Part shown: one piece after another, positions 33,388 through 43,069 of the stretch | How the letters are laid out: every line of letters starts with the position of its first letter | Position numbering within the stretch: the stretch's first letter is position 1 | Origin: Streptomyces sp. JJ36 | Lineage (GTDB): Bacteria > Actinomycetota > Actinomycetes > Streptomycetales > Streptomycetaceae | Assembly (NCBI RefSeq): GCF_021696945.1 | Contig: NZ_JACYHE010000005.1 | Span: forward strand, 89,604-153,603 | Length of the DNA stretch: 64,000 nt | Reading direction: 5' to 3' | The notes under the pieces: model-generated | What the model was told of the DNA's origin: nothing | The model's database searches: none | Seen by the model: only the letters and a program-made list of their open reading frames with translations | Program-made: the position numbers and the translations under genes

Positions 33388-35844
33388 GTGGCCAAGGCGG
33401 ACAAGCAGGGGTACCGGACCGCTCCCGTCCGCCGCCGACTGCGGAGCGGCATGGTGACGCTGCTGACCGTCGTCCCGGTGCTCGGCGGGACGCTGCCCGC
33501 CGCAGCGGCCCCCGCGGGGGGGCCGGCCGCCTCCGGTGCCCCGGCCGCCGCCCGCCCCGCGGCCGCCGCCGACCGCGCCGCCGCGGCTCCCGCCGCCCCC
33601 GGCACCCACCCGGCCGCGCCCAGCGACTCCCGGACGGCGCACATCTCCCTCAACGGGGTCACCCCCCAGGTGCCCGGCAAGGGCGACACCGTCACGATCT
33701 CCGGCACGGTCACCAACCGGAGCGACACCACGCTCACCGAGGGGCACATCGGGCTGCGCGTCGGCCCGGCGCTGAACAGCCGCAGCAGCATCGAGCAGGC
33801 GGCCCGGCGCACCGGCTACCTCTCCGGGGCCGACGCCCCGGAGCTGGACGGTCACGAGGCGGAGATCGGCACACTGAAGCCCGGTATCACCCGCTCGTTC
33901 CGCCTCCGGGTGCCGGTGGCGGACCTGGGGCTGAGCGAGAGCGGGGTCTATCAGCTCGGAGTCTCCCTCGGCGCACAGACCCGGGCCCGCCCCTACGAGC
34001 AGGTGCTGGGCATCGGGCGGACCTTCCTGCCCTGGCAGCCGGAGGAGCCGGCCGAGAAGACCCGGCTCACCTTCCTCTGGCCGCTGGTCGCCGACTCCCA
34101 CCTCACGGCGCGTACCGGGTCCGACGAACAGCAGACCCCCGTCTTCCGCAACGACGACCTGGCCGAGGCCGTCGCGCCCGGCGGACGGCTCCAGCGGATG
34201 GTCGCGCTCGGCGCCGACCTGCCGATCACCTGGGTCGTCGACCCCGACCTGCTGGCCAGCGTGGAGGCCATGACCGGGAAGTACGAGGTACGGACCGGGA
34301 ACGGCGACACGGTGCCCGGCAAGGGCCAGGAGGCCGCCAACGACTGGCTCAGCTCCCTCCAGGACGCGGTGGAGGGCGAGGACGTCGTCGCGCTGCCCTT
34401 CGGCGACCCGGACCTCGCCTCCCTCGCCCACCAGGGCAAGCAGGTACCGGGCACCATCGGGGGCCTGGGCCCCGCCACCCGGCTGGCGCGCACCACCGTG
34501 GACTCCATCCTGCACACCGAGCCCAGCACGGACTTCGCGTGGCCGGTCGAGGGTGCGCTCGACACCTCCGTCGTCGACGTGGCCACCTCCGCGGGCGCGC
34601 ACAACGTCATCGCCCGCAGCGACACCTTCGGGACCAGCGAGAGCATCCCCTACACCCCGACCGCCGCCCGGCCCGTCGGCGGCGGCACCACGGCGGTGGT
34701 CGCCGACCACCGGCTCTCCACCGCGTTCGACGGCGACCTCGCCCGGGCCGACGCCGCCACCGGAGCGGTGCAGCGGTTCCTGGCCCACACCCTGTCGATC
34801 ACCCAGCAGGTACCGTCCCGGCAGCGCAGCATCGTGGTGGCCCCGCAGCGGCAGCCGACGGCCTCCCAGGCGCAGACCATGGCCACCGCGCTCCGCGCCC
34901 TCGACGGCGCCGGCCGGGGTGCCTGGACCCAGCACACCGGGCTGGCGGCCGCCGCCAAGGCCAAGCCCGACCCGGCGGCGCACCGCACGGTGCCGGGCCC
35001 CGGCGCCTACCCGCAGCGGCTGCGCGCGCAGGAGCTGCCCGAGACGGCCTTCACTCAGCTCCAGGAGACCCAGGCCAAGCTCGAGGACTTCGCCGGGATC
35101 CTCTCCCAGGAGGACCGCGTGGTGCCCCCGTTCCAGACGGCCATGCACCGTGCGCTCTCCACCTCCTGGCGTGGCGAGGCAGAGCAGGCGGCGGAGTACC
35201 GCGCGGCCATGCAGGACCACCTCGTCAGCCTCACCCGGAAGGTGAAGCTGATCGACAAGTCCGACCTCACCCTGTCCGGGCGCAGCGCCACCATTCCCGT
35301 GACCGTGCAGAACAACCTGCTGCAGGGCGTGGACGGGCTGCGGCTGAAGCTCACCTCCAGCCGCAGCATCGGCCTGCGTATCCAGGACGACATGCAGCAG
35401 GTCGTGGTCGACGGCGGGCACAGCCAGTCCGTCACCTTCGACACCTCGGCCAAGGCCAACGGCCGGACCACCCTCACCGCACAGCTCTACACCGAGGAGG
35501 GCAAGCCGTACGGGCCGGCGATGACGTTCCGCGTGAAGGTCACCTCGATCACCTCCACGGTGCTGCTGGTCATCGCGGGCGGCGTGCTGCTGGTGGTGCT
35601 GGCCGGCATCCGGATGTACACCCAGCGCAAGCGGAACGGGACGGCCCCCGACCCGGACGCCCCGCTGGAACCGGCCCCGGGTGCCGCACCGTCCTCCGGA
35701 GCGGAGGACGCACACCGTACGCAGGAAGGCCCGGCCGCGCAGGAGACGGCCGGGGATCTGGACGGCCGGCCGGATGAGCGGCCCGAGGACACCACCGCGG
35801 GAAGCACGCCCCCGCGGGACACGGGTGAGAAAGTGGACCGTTGA
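33388..35844 (+). CDS. DUF6049-type secreted, membrane-anchored protein
   Basis: About 818 residues. An N-terminal signal sequence (MVTLLTVVPVLGGTLPAAAA after a basic head), a disordered Ala/Pro stretch, a large secreted region with beta domains such as HISLNGVTPQVPGKGDTVTI near residue 90, and a C-terminal helix (STVLLVIAGGVLLVVLAGIR) with an acidic cytoplasmic tail. The family is conserved in actinobacteria directly upstream of murJ, which suggests a role at the cell wall together with it, but the function is unknown. GTG start at 33388; divergent from pcnA; murJ follows by 34 bases. Confidence 0.85.
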   Translation: MAKADKQGYRTAPVRRRLRSGMVTLLTVVPVLGGTLPAAAAPAGGPAASGAPAAARPAAAADRAAAAPAAPGTHPAAPSDSRTAHISLNGVTPQVPGKGDTVTISGTVTNRSDTTLTEGHIGLRVGPALNSRSSIEQAARRTGYLSGADAPELDGHEAEIGTLKPGITRSFRLRVPVADLGLSESGVYQLGVSLGAQTRARPYEQVLGIGRTFLPWQPEEPAEKTRLTFLWPLVADSHLTARTGSDEQQTPVFRNDDLAEAVAPGGRLQRMVALGADLPITWVVDPDLLASVEAMTGKYEVRTGNGDTVPGKGQEAANDWLSSLQDAVEGEDVVALPFGDPDLASLAHQGKQVPGTIGGLGPATRLARTTVDSILHTEPSTDFAWPVEGALDTSVVDVATSAGAHNVIARSDTFGTSESIPYTPTAARPVGGGTTAVVADHRLSTAFDGDLARADAATGAVQRFLAHTLSITQQVPSRQRSIVVAPQRQPTASQAQTMATALRALDGAGRGAWTQHTGLAAAAKAKPDPAAHRTVPGPGAYPQRLRAQELPETAFTQLQETQAKLEDFAGILSQEDRVVPPFQTAMHRALSTSWRGEAEQAAEYRAAMQDHLVSLTRKVKLIDKSDLTLSGRSATIPVTVQNNLLQGVDGLRLKLTSSRSIGLRIQDDMQQVVVDGGHSQSVTFDTSAKANGRTTLTAQLYTEEGKPYGPAMTFRVKVTSITSTVLLVIAGGVLLVVLAGIRMYTQRKRNGTAPDPDAPLEPAPGAAPSSGAEDAHRTQEGPAAQETAGDLDGRPDERPEDTTAGSTPPRDTGEKVDR

Positions 35845-35878
35845 GTCAGCCGGGCGACCAGGGCAGGGGTACGAACCG

Positions 35879-38209
35879 ATGAACGCGCCGTACGACGGTG
35901 ACCGTGAGCAGCATCGCGGTGGCGAGTCCCCTCCGGACCCGTACGCCGCGAACCCGTACGTCCCGGACCCGTACGCGCAGGGGACGCATGCGCAGGGCCC
36001 GTACACCCCGGACCCCTACACCCCGGACCCCTACACCCCGGACCCGTACGCCCCGGACGCCCGCGGCCGGGACACGGACGGGCCGTACGGCGACGACCCC
36101 GCCACCTTCCGCTTCACCGGCGTCGACGAGCTGCTCAGCCGGCCGCGCGGCGAGGACGGCCGCCCGCGGACCACCCCGTCCGCTCCCGGCGCCCCCTCCG
36201 CCGCCCCGGGCACGCCCGCTGCCGGGGACCCCTTCGCCCATCTCTACCGCGACCAGGGACAGACGCACGGCCGCCCCGGCGGGACGCCGTACGACCCGCC
36301 GCAGGACCCGCGGTACGCGCCGCACCCGCAGGCCGCCCAGCCCCCGCAGCACGGTCCGCCCCCGCAGCAGGGCGGCCACCCGCCGTACCCCCCGCAGCAG
36401 CGCCCGCCCGGCGGCCCGCCGCCCGCCGTCCCCGAGCACGGTGCCGAGCCGCCCGCCGCGGAGTACCCCGCCCCACCGGACGCCCCTCCGGACGCCCCGG
36501 AGGCGGTGGGGCCGACCGAACCCACCGAACCCACGGGGCCCACCGAGCCCGCACCGGCCCGCCGCGGCGGAGGCAAGGCCGCCGGGCTCCTCAGATCCAG
36601 CGCGATCATGGCCGCCGGCACCATGGTGTCGCGCCTCACCGGATTCATCCGCTCCGCGCTCGTGGTCGTCGCCCTCGGCGCCACCACGCTCGGCGACTCC
36701 TACCAGCTCGCCATCACGCTGCCCACGATGCTCTACATCCTGACCGTGGGCGGCGGCCTCAACTCCGTCTTCGTCCCGCAGCTCGTGCGCGCCATGAAGA
36801 ACGACGAGGACGGCGGCGAGGCCTACGCCAACCGCCTGCTCACCCTCGTCGCCGTGATCCTCGGCGCCCTCGCCGTCCTGGCCGTGCTCGCCGCCCCGCT
36901 GCTGGTCCGGATGATGTCGGTGAAGATCGCCGACAGCCCGCAGGCCAACGACGTGGCCGTGACCTTCGTCCGCTACTGCCTGCCCTCGATCTTCTTCATG
37001 GGCATCCACGTGGTCATGGGCCAGGTCCTGAACGCCCGCGGCCGCTTCGGCGCGATGATGTGGACCCCCGTCCTCAACAACGTCGTCATCATCTTCACCG
37101 TCGGCCTCTTCCTCGGGGTCTACGGCACCGCCGCCACCTCCGGGATGGACGTGGGGGAGATCCCGCCGGAGGGCGTCCGGCTCCTCGGTGCCGGCACCCT
37201 GCTCGGGCTGGTGGTGCAGGCGCTCGCGATGATCCCCTACCTGCGGGCGGCCGGGTTCCGCATCCGCCCCCGCTTCGACTGGCGCGGCCACGGACTCGGG
37301 AAGGCCGCCAGGCTCGCCAAGTGGACCATCCTCTTCGTCCTCGCCAATCAGGCGGGCGTGCTGGTGGTCTCCCAGCTCTCCACCTGGGCCGGCGATGTGG
37401 CCGCCGACGGCGGCCATCCCGGCACCGGCTTCATCGCCTACTCCAACGCCCAGCTCATCTGGACCATGCCGCACGCGATCATCACCGTCTCGGTGATGGC
37501 CGCGCTGCTGCCCCGGCTCTCCCGCTCGGCACACGACGGCGACACCGGCGCCGTCCGCGACGACATCTCCCAGGGTCTGCGGAACTCCGCGGTCGCCATC
37601 GTGCCCATCGCCTTCGGCCTGCTCGCCCTCGGCATCCCGATGTGCCTCTTCATCTACGGGTCCGCCGGCACCGCGGACGCCCGGTCGATGGGCTACATGC
37701 TCATGGCGTTCGGCCTCGGACTCGTCCCCTACTCCGTGCAGTACGTCGTGCTGCGCGCCTTCTACGCGTACGAGGACACCCGCACGCCCTTCTACAACAC
37801 CGTCATCGTCGCCGCGGTGAACGCCGCCGCCTCCGGGCTCTGCTTCCTGCTGCTGCCCGCCCGCTGGGCCGTCGTCGGCATGGCAGCCTCCTACGGGCTG
37901 GCCTACGCCATCGGCGTCGGGGTGGCCTGGCGCCGGCTGCGCCGCAAGCTCGGCGGCGACCTGGACGGCGCCCACGTGGTGCGGACCTACGCCCGGCTCG
38001 CCGGGGCCAGCCTGCCCGCCGCGCTCGCCGCGGGCGGCGCGGCCTGGGCCCTCCTGCGCGCGCTCGGCAACGGCTACCTGGGATCCACCGCCGCGTTGCT
38101 GGCCGGCGGCCTGGTCCTCTCCGGGGTCTTCGTGCTGGCCGCGAAACGCATGCGGATCGCGGAGATGACCGCCATGCTCGGTATGGTTCGGGCCCGCCTC
38201 GGCAGGTGA
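35879..38209 (+). CDS. murJ: Lipid II flippase MurJ (MviN)
   Basis: About 776 residues. The first ~235 are a Pro/Tyr/Gln-rich cytoplasmic extension with four YTPDP-type repeats (near 36003-36053). Then come 14 membrane helices, starting GKAAGLLRSSAIMAAGTMVS with the MurJ segment RLTGFIRSALVVVALGATTL, and later VVLRAFYAYEDTRTPFYNTV. MurJ flips the cell-wall precursor lipid II to the outside. The long N-terminal extension is typical of streptomycetes. It is followed by a pseudokinase gene that fits MurJ regulation. Confidence 0.93.
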   Translation: MNAPYDGDREQHRGGESPPDPYAANPYVPDPYAQGTHAQGPYTPDPYTPDPYTPDPYAPDARGRDTDGPYGDDPATFRFTGVDELLSRPRGEDGRPRTTPSAPGAPSAAPGTPAAGDPFAHLYRDQGQTHGRPGGTPYDPPQDPRYAPHPQAAQPPQHGPPPQQGGHPPYPPQQRPPGGPPPAVPEHGAEPPAAEYPAPPDAPPDAPEAVGPTEPTEPTGPTEPAPARRGGGKAAGLLRSSAIMAAGTMVSRLTGFIRSALVVVALGATTLGDSYQLAITLPTMLYILTVGGGLNSVFVPQLVRAMKNDEDGGEAYANRLLTLVAVILGALAVLAVLAAPLLVRMMSVKIADSPQANDVAVTFVRYCLPSIFFMGIHVVMGQVLNARGRFGAMMWTPVLNNVVIIFTVGLFLGVYGTAATSGMDVGEIPPEGVRLLGAGTLLGLVVQALAMIPYLRAAGFRIRPRFDWRGHGLGKAARLAKWTILFVLANQAGVLVVSQLSTWAGDVAADGGHPGTGFIAYSNAQLIWTMPHAIITVSVMAALLPRLSRSAHDGDTGAVRDDISQGLRNSAVAIVPIAFGLLALGIPMCLFIYGSAGTADARSMGYMLMAFGLGLVPYSVQYVVLRAFYAYEDTRTPFYNTVIVAAVNAAASGLCFLLLPARWAVVGMAASYGLAYAIGVGVAWRRLRRKLGGDLDGAHVVRTYARLAGASLPAALAAGGAAWALLRALGNGYLGSTAALLAGGLVLSGVFVLAAKRMRIAEMTAMLGMVRARLGR

Positions 38210-38379
38210 CTCGTGCACACATGGTCCGCAACGCCCGGCGCGGAAATCCCGCCCTCTCGCCCCGCGGGGCGCAACCATCGGGCGTCGCCGCGTGTCGTGC
38301 ACAGTGGCGGACCGTAGGCACAATGTCCCTGGGCTGATTCCGAATCCGGCTGCAATGGAATGGGGAGGCAGGAACGACG

Positions 38380-40119
38380 GTGGCGGAACGGAGCACGGCT
38401 GCCGTCGACGTGGCCAAGACGAGCGGTGAGGAGAAGCCGCTGTCCGAGAAGGCGTCGGACGAGGCCACGGCCGACGGTGGGGCCGAAGGGCACAGCCGAG
38501 ACGAGAAGAACGCCACCGCGGCGGGCGAGGAGGCCGCGCCGCGGACCGAGGCCCCCGAGCTGCACAGCGGCCACAAGCTCGCGAGACGCTACCGCCTCGA
38601 GGAGTGTGTCACCCGACTGGACGGCTTCAGCAGTTGGCGTGCGGTCGACGAGAAGCTCCGCCGCGCCGTCGGCATCCACGTCCTCCCCGCCCGGCACCCA
38701 CGCGCCCGCCCCGTGCTGGCCGCCGCCCGCTCCGCGGCGCTCCTCGGCGACCCCCGGTTCGTCCAGGTCCTCGACGCCGTCGAGAACGACGACCTGGTCT
38801 ACGTCGTCCACGAATGGCTCCCCGACGCCACCCCGCTCAGCGAGGTCCTCGCCACCGGGCCGCTGCCCGCCCATGAGGCGTACCAGCTCGTCGGCCAGCT
38901 CGCCCAAGGGCTCGCCGCCGCCCACCGGGAAGGCCTGGCCCACCTCCGGATCTCCCCCTCCTCCGTGCTGCGCACCAGCACCGGGCAGTACCGGGTCCGC
39001 GGACTGGCCGTCGGCGCCGCGCTGCGCGGCACCCGCAGCGAGCACCCACAGCGCACGGACACCGAGGCCATCGGCGCCGTGCTCTACGCGGCACTGACCC
39101 AGCGCTGGCCGTACGAGACGGACGCCTACGGGCTGAGCGGCGTCGGCGCCCTGGCCAAGGGCTCCCTCGTCGCACCCGACCAGGTACGCGCCGGAGTCCA
39201 CCGGGGCCTCTCCGAACTGGCCATGCGCGCCCTGGTCAACGACGGCGCCACCGCCTCCCGCCAGGAGCAGCCCTGCGCCACCCCGGAGGAGCTGGCCGAG
39301 GCGGTGGCCGCCATGCCGCGCGTCCCGCAGCCCGAGCCCGCCTTCACCGCGCCGCCGGCCTACGAGCGCACCACCTACCAGCGCGGCTCCTATGTCAACG
39401 GTGCCGGCCCGGGCCCCCGGCGCGGCGGCCCCGCGGCCCCTCCACCGGGCTCCGCGACACCGCCTGCTCTCCCCGGGCGCGCGGGGAAGGCGCTGAAGTG
39501 GGGCGTCTCCACCCTTCTCATCGCCGCGCTGGGCCTGGGCTCCTGGCAGATCTCCGACGCCCTCATGCACGGCGGCACCCACAGCTCCTCTTCCGGCGAC
39601 GACCAGCCGCGCGAGACGGGCCGTCCCTCGCAGCCGGACGCCCAGACCAGGCCGCTGAACATCGCCGGCTCCGCCGAGTACCAACCGGACGGCAGCTTCC
39701 AGGACGCCGAGGACGTCTCCCTGAGCCACGACGGAGACCTCGCGACCCTGTGGCGCACCAAGTCCTACCGGGACGGACCACAGCTCAGCCCCTACAAGGA
39801 GGGGGTGGGCATCGTGTACGACCTCGGTGACCGCAGCCAGCTCCACGCGCTGACGGTCAAGCTCCACTACGCGGGGGCACACACTGCGCTCTCGCTCTAC
39901 GCGGCCGACTCGCTCGACCCCTCCACTCCGCTGAGCTCGCTGCGCAAGCTCGCCTCGACCCGGACGTCGTCGGACTCGGCGACGCTCGAACTGTCCCGGC
40001 CGCAGTCCGTCCGGCACGTCGTCCTGTGGCTGACGGCGTTGCCGAAGGCACCGTCGGACGACTTCAGCAGTTCCGGTTACAAGCAGGGAGTCTCGGAGGT
40101 CACGTTCACCGGCGAGTGA
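38380..40119 (+). CDS. Pseudokinase with an extracellular carbohydrate-binding-like domain
   Basis: 579 residues. After a ~60-residue acidic/basic head, a protein-kinase-like domain (about 65-310) begins KLARRYRLEECVTRLDGFSS. Catalytic motifs are degenerate: the HRD loop is replaced by LAHLRISPSSVLRTSTGQYR and no DFG or Lys-Glu pair is clear, so it is probably inactive. A membrane helix (ALKWGVSTLLIAALGLGSWQ, about 370) is followed by a secreted domain with galactose-binding-like strands (GIVYDLGDRSQLHALTVKLH). In mycobacteria MurJ is fused to such a pseudokinase that is phosphorylated and bound by an FHA protein; here the parts are separate neighbouring genes, so a role as MurJ regulator is inferred. 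Confidence 0.82.
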   Translation: MAERSTAAVDVAKTSGEEKPLSEKASDEATADGGAEGHSRDEKNATAAGEEAAPRTEAPELHSGHKLARRYRLEECVTRLDGFSSWRAVDEKLRRAVGIHVLPARHPRARPVLAAARSAALLGDPRFVQVLDAVENDDLVYVVHEWLPDATPLSEVLATGPLPAHEAYQLVGQLAQGLAAAHREGLAHLRISPSSVLRTSTGQYRVRGLAVGAALRGTRSEHPQRTDTEAIGAVLYAALTQRWPYETDAYGLSGVGALAKGSLVAPDQVRAGVHRGLSELAMRALVNDGATASRQEQPCATPEELAEAVAAMPRVPQPEPAFTAPPAYERTTYQRGSYVNGAGPGPRRGGPAAPPPGSATPPALPGRAGKALKWGVSTLLIAALGLGSWQISDALMHGGTHSSSSGDDQPRETGRPSQPDAQTRPLNIAGSAEYQPDGSFQDAEDVSLSHDGDLATLWRTKSYRDGPQLSPYKEGVGIVYDLGDRSQLHALTVKLHYAGAHTALSLYAADSLDPSTPLSSLRKLASTRTSSDSATLELSRPQSVRHVVLWLTALPKAPSDDFSSSGYKQGVSEVTFTGE

Positions 40120-40156
40120 CGGCGACCGACGGCGGGAGGGAAGAGGCGGTGCGCAG

Positions 40157-40894
40157 GTGAGCGACGACGCGATACCCCGTCGGGAACCGGCCGGGCGGGA
40201 AGAGGCGACGGACGCCGATCTGCTCGCCCGGCATGTGGCGGGTGACCCCGACGCCTTCGGCGAGCTCGTCCGCCGGCACCGGGACCGGCTCTGGGCCGTG
40301 GCGCTGCGTACCCTCGGCGACCGGGAGGAGGCCGCCGACGCCGTCCAGGACGCTCTCGTCTCCGCCTACCGCGCCGCACACACCTTCCGCGGACGCGCCG
40401 CCGTCACCACCTGGCTGCACCGCATCACCGTCAACGCCTGCCTGGACCGCGCCCGCAAGGCCGCCGCCCGGCGCAGCGCCCCGACAGACGACACCGAGCG
40501 GCTGGAGCAGCTCCTGGATCCGGAGGAGTCGGCGGCCGCCCCCGCGGAGCGGCAGGACCTCCACCGCGAACTGATCGCGGCGCTCTCCCGGCTCCCCGCC
40601 GAGCAACGCGCGGCCCTGGTGCTGGTGGATATGCAGGGCTACCCCGTCGCGGAAGCCGCCGAGGTCCTCGACGTCGCCGTCGGCACGGTCAAGAGCCGCT
40701 GCGCCCGCGGGCGCGCCCGGCTGCTCCCCCTGCTCACCCATCTGCGTCCGAAAGCGACCCCGGGGGATAGCGAGACCCGCGGTGGGGGAAGGAACCCGAC
40801 CCGGGGCGCATCCGTCCCACCGACGAGCCGTGGCCCGGACAGTTCCGGGCAGCCCGGCCCCGGTACCGTCAAGCGTGGAGGTGGAACGGCGTGA
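40157..40894 (+). CDS. sigM: ECF sigma factor SigM
   Basis: 245 residues. Region 2: DAFGELVRRHRDRLWAVALR and EEAADAVQDALVSAYRAAHT, with TWLHRITVNACLDRARKA in region 2.4. Region 4: LPAEQRAALVLVDMQGYPVA then EAAEVLDVAVGTVKSRCARG. The gene pair with its anti-sigma gene (GTGA overlap) and the place upstream of trxB match Streptomyces SigM, linked to osmotic/oxidative stress and development. A stretch after region 4 (about 45 residues) is extra and low-complexity. Confidence 0.92.
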   Translation: MSDDAIPRREPAGREEATDADLLARHVAGDPDAFGELVRRHRDRLWAVALRTLGDREEAADAVQDALVSAYRAAHTFRGRAAVTTWLHRITVNACLDRARKAAARRSAPTDDTERLEQLLDPEESAAAPAERQDLHRELIAALSRLPAEQRAALVLVDMQGYPVAEAAEVLDVAVGTVKSRCARGRARLLPLLTHLRPKATPGDSETRGGGRNPTRGASVPPTSRGPDSSGQPGPGTVKRGGGTA

Positions 40895-41847
40895 CATCCG
40901 CTTCCCGCCTGCCCGCACCAGGCGAGCATCCCGACCCCACGGAGATCTCCGAGCTGACCGAGGGGCTCCTGGCACACGAGCGCGCCACCCGGCTCCGCGC
41001 CCATCTCGCCGAGTGCGTCTCGTGCGCGGAGATCCGGAGCTCCCTGGAGGAGATCCGCAGCGTCCTCGGCACCCTGCCGGGCCCCGCCCGGATGCCCGCC
41101 GACGTGGCCGAACGCATCGACGCCGCGCTGGCCGCCGAGGCGCTGCTCGACGCCGGCGCACCCGCCGCGCCCGCCCCGCGCACCACCGGAGACCACCCCC
41201 GCACGGTCACGTCCGGCCCGTCCCGCGGTGGTGTTTCACGTGAAACAAGCGCCGCGGCCGGCGGGCCCGCCGGGGGAAGGCCGGCCACGGACCGCCCTGC
41301 CGGTCGCGGGCCGGCGGCGACCGGACCGGGACGGACCCCCGCACGAAGGCGGCGCCGCGCCCTGCTGCTGACCGCTGCGGGCGTGGTCGCGGCCCTGGGC
41401 CTGGGCGGGGCGATCCTCCAGGGAGTCACCCTGAACGCCGGCGCGGGCTCCGCCGACACCGCGACCTCACAGGAAGCGGCGGGAGCCGACGGGCTGGAGC
41501 GCCAGGTGCAGCGGCTGCTGGACCGGCAGCAGACCACCGACCAGGACCAGGGCCGTCAGAAGACGCCGGACCTCGGCGCCCGGCAGAGCCCCGGGGTCGA
41601 CGCCCCCTTCGCGGGCGGCCGGCAGACCCTGCCGAGCTGTATCCGGGAGGGCATCGGACGTGCCCAGCCGCCACTCGCCGTGGACCCGGCCGCGCCGTAC
41701 CAGGGACGTCCCGCGTACCTCGTCGTGCTGCCGCACCCGGGGGCGCCGGAGCGGGTGGACGCCTATGTCGTGGACTCCTCGTGCACGACCGGCTCCGCGC
41801 CGGGACCGGGCGAGGTACTGCAGAAGCGCACGTACGAACGATCGTGA
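40891..41847 (+). CDS. rsmA: Anti-sigma factor RsmA
   Basis: 318 residues, overlapping sigM by GTGA. The N-terminal anti-sigma domain has the HxxxCxxC motif in RLRAHLAECVSCAEIR; a membrane helix lies near LLLTAAGVVAALGLGGAIL (about 155-175) with a secreted C-terminal domain containing two cysteines (PSCIRE and SSCTTG). RsmA of S. coelicolor is reported to bind an iron-sulfur cluster and to hold SigM. The coding sequence contains a perfect parS site (residues GVSRETS). Confidence 0.88.
   Translation: MTSASRLPAPGEHPDPTEISELTEGLLAHERATRLRAHLAECVSCAEIRSSLEEIRSVLGTLPGPARMPADVAERIDAALAAEALLDAGAPAAPAPRTTGDHPRTVTSGPSRGGVSRETSAAAGGPAGGRPATDRPAGRGPAATGPGRTPARRRRRALLLTAAGVVAALGLGGAILQGVTLNAGAGSADTATSQEAAGADGLERQVQRLLDRQQTTDQDQGRQKTPDLGARQSPGVDAPFAGGRQTLPSCIREGIGRAQPPLAVDPAAPYQGRPAYLVVLPHPGAPERVDAYVVDSSCTTGSAPGPGEVLQKRTYERS
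41233..41246. promoter_or_regulatory. parS: parS site inside rsmA
   Basis: Perfect GTTTCACGTGAAAC, extended to 16 bases as T...A, within codons for VSRET of RsmA. ParB binding here lies in a transcribed, translated region. Confidence 0.95.
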
Positions 41848-41888
41848 CGCCGGGGAGTGACAGGGTCCCTGTGCGCTGTCGACGCGAG

Positions 41889-41914
41889 GGAATGTCTGCC
41901 CCCTAGGATCCGTT
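41889..41914 (+). promoter_or_regulatory. SigR-type promoter of trxBA
   Basis: GGAAT (41889-41893), an 18-base spacer, then GTT (41912-41914): the SigR consensus GGAAT-N18-GTT. It lies 90 bases before the trxB start. SigR controls thiol-oxidative-stress genes including trxBA in streptomycetes, so this fits. Confidence 0.8.
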
Positions 41915-42003
41915 GGGTGGGGTGAAGACCTCAGCACTGCAGTGAGGGTCCCGGAGCGTGCTTCGGGACGCCCGGAATCCGTCGGCAGACAAGGAAGGCT
42001 CCC

Positions 42004-42993
42004 GTGAGCGACGTACGGAATGTGATCATCATCGGGTCGGGGCCCGCGGGCTACACCGCCGCGCTCTACACCGCACGCGCTTCGCTGGAGCCCCTGGTCT
42101 TCGAGGGTTCCGTCACCGCGGGCGGCGCCCTGATGAACACCACCGAGGTGGAGAACTACCCCGGCTTCCGCGAGGGCATCATGGGCCCGGAGCTCATGGA
42201 GCAGATGCGCGACCAGTCCGAGCGCTTCGGGGCGGAACTCATCCCCGACGACGTCACGGCGGTGGATCTGGAGGGCCCGGTCAAGACGGTCACCGACTCC
42301 GCCGGCACCGTGCACCGTGCCCGCACGGTGATCGTGGCCACCGGCTCCCAGCACCGCACCCTCGGTCTGCCCGGGGAGGACGAGCTCTCCGGCCGCGGTG
42401 TCTCCTACTGCGCCACCTGTGACGGCTTCTTCTTCCGCGACCAGGACATCGCCGTGGTCGGCGGCGGGGACACCGCCATGGAGGAGGCCACCTTCCTCTC
42501 CCGGTTCGCCAGGTCGGTCACCGTGGTGCACCGCCGGGACACCCTGCGGGCCTCCAAGGCGATGCAGGAGCGCGCCTTCGCCGACGAGAAGATCAGCTTC
42601 GCATGGAACCGCGAGGTGCAGGAGATCCACGGGAAGGACGGCAAGCTCTCCGGGCTGACCCTCCGCGACACCCACACCGGCGAGACCTCCGAGCTCGCGG
42701 TCACGGGTCTCTTCGTGGCCATCGGCCACGACCCGCGCACGGAGCTCTTCCAGGGCGTGCTCGAGCTGGACGCCGACGGCTACCTGCTCGTCGACTCCCC
42801 CTCCACCCGCACCAAGATCCCCGGTGTCTTCGCCGCGGGCGATGTGGTCGACCACACCTACCGGCAGGCCGTGACGGCCGCCGGCACCGGCTGTGCCGCC
42901 GCCCTGGACGCCGAGCGCTTCCTGGCCGCGCAGACCGACGCCGTCGACGACGCCGAGCACCTGCCGGAGCCGGAGAAGACCCCCGCCTCCTGA
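42004..42993 (+). CDS. trxB: Thioredoxin reductase
   Basis: 329 residues. FAD-binding [20 protein letters not shown], redox-active CATC in [25 protein letters not shown]-binding [17 protein letters not shown], and the C-terminal FAD motif [20 protein letters not shown]. It transfers electrons from NADPH to thioredoxin. GTG start with an AAGG element; trxA follows by 76 bases and a SigR-type promoter lies upstream. Confidence 0.97.
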   Translation: MSDVRNVIIIGSGPAGYTAALYTARASLEPLVFEGSVTAGGALMNTTEVENYPGFREGIMGPELMEQMRDQSERFGAELIPDDVTAVDLEGPVKTVTDSAGTVHRARTVIVATGSQHRTLGLPGEDELSGRGVSYCATCDGFFFRDQDIAVVGGGDTAMEEATFLSRFARSVTVVHRRDTLRASKAMQERAFADEKISFAWNREVQEIHGKDGKLSGLTLRDTHTGETSELAVTGLFVAIGHDPRTELFQGVLELDADGYLLVDSPSTRTKIPGVFAAGDVVDHTYRQAVTAAGTGCAAALDAERFLAAQTDAVDDAEHLPEPEKTPAS

Positions 42994-43069
42994 CCGAGCC
43001 CGGCGTCCCGCCCCGGGCAGGGCCCCGCACCGCCCCCACCGCAACACCGCAGAAACGAGGAGAACCGCC

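Noticed and set aside
33148..36006. Minus-strand open frame of about 950 codons opposite the DUF6049 gene
   Set aside because: Shadow of the DUF6049/murJ coding frames; no recognisable protein.
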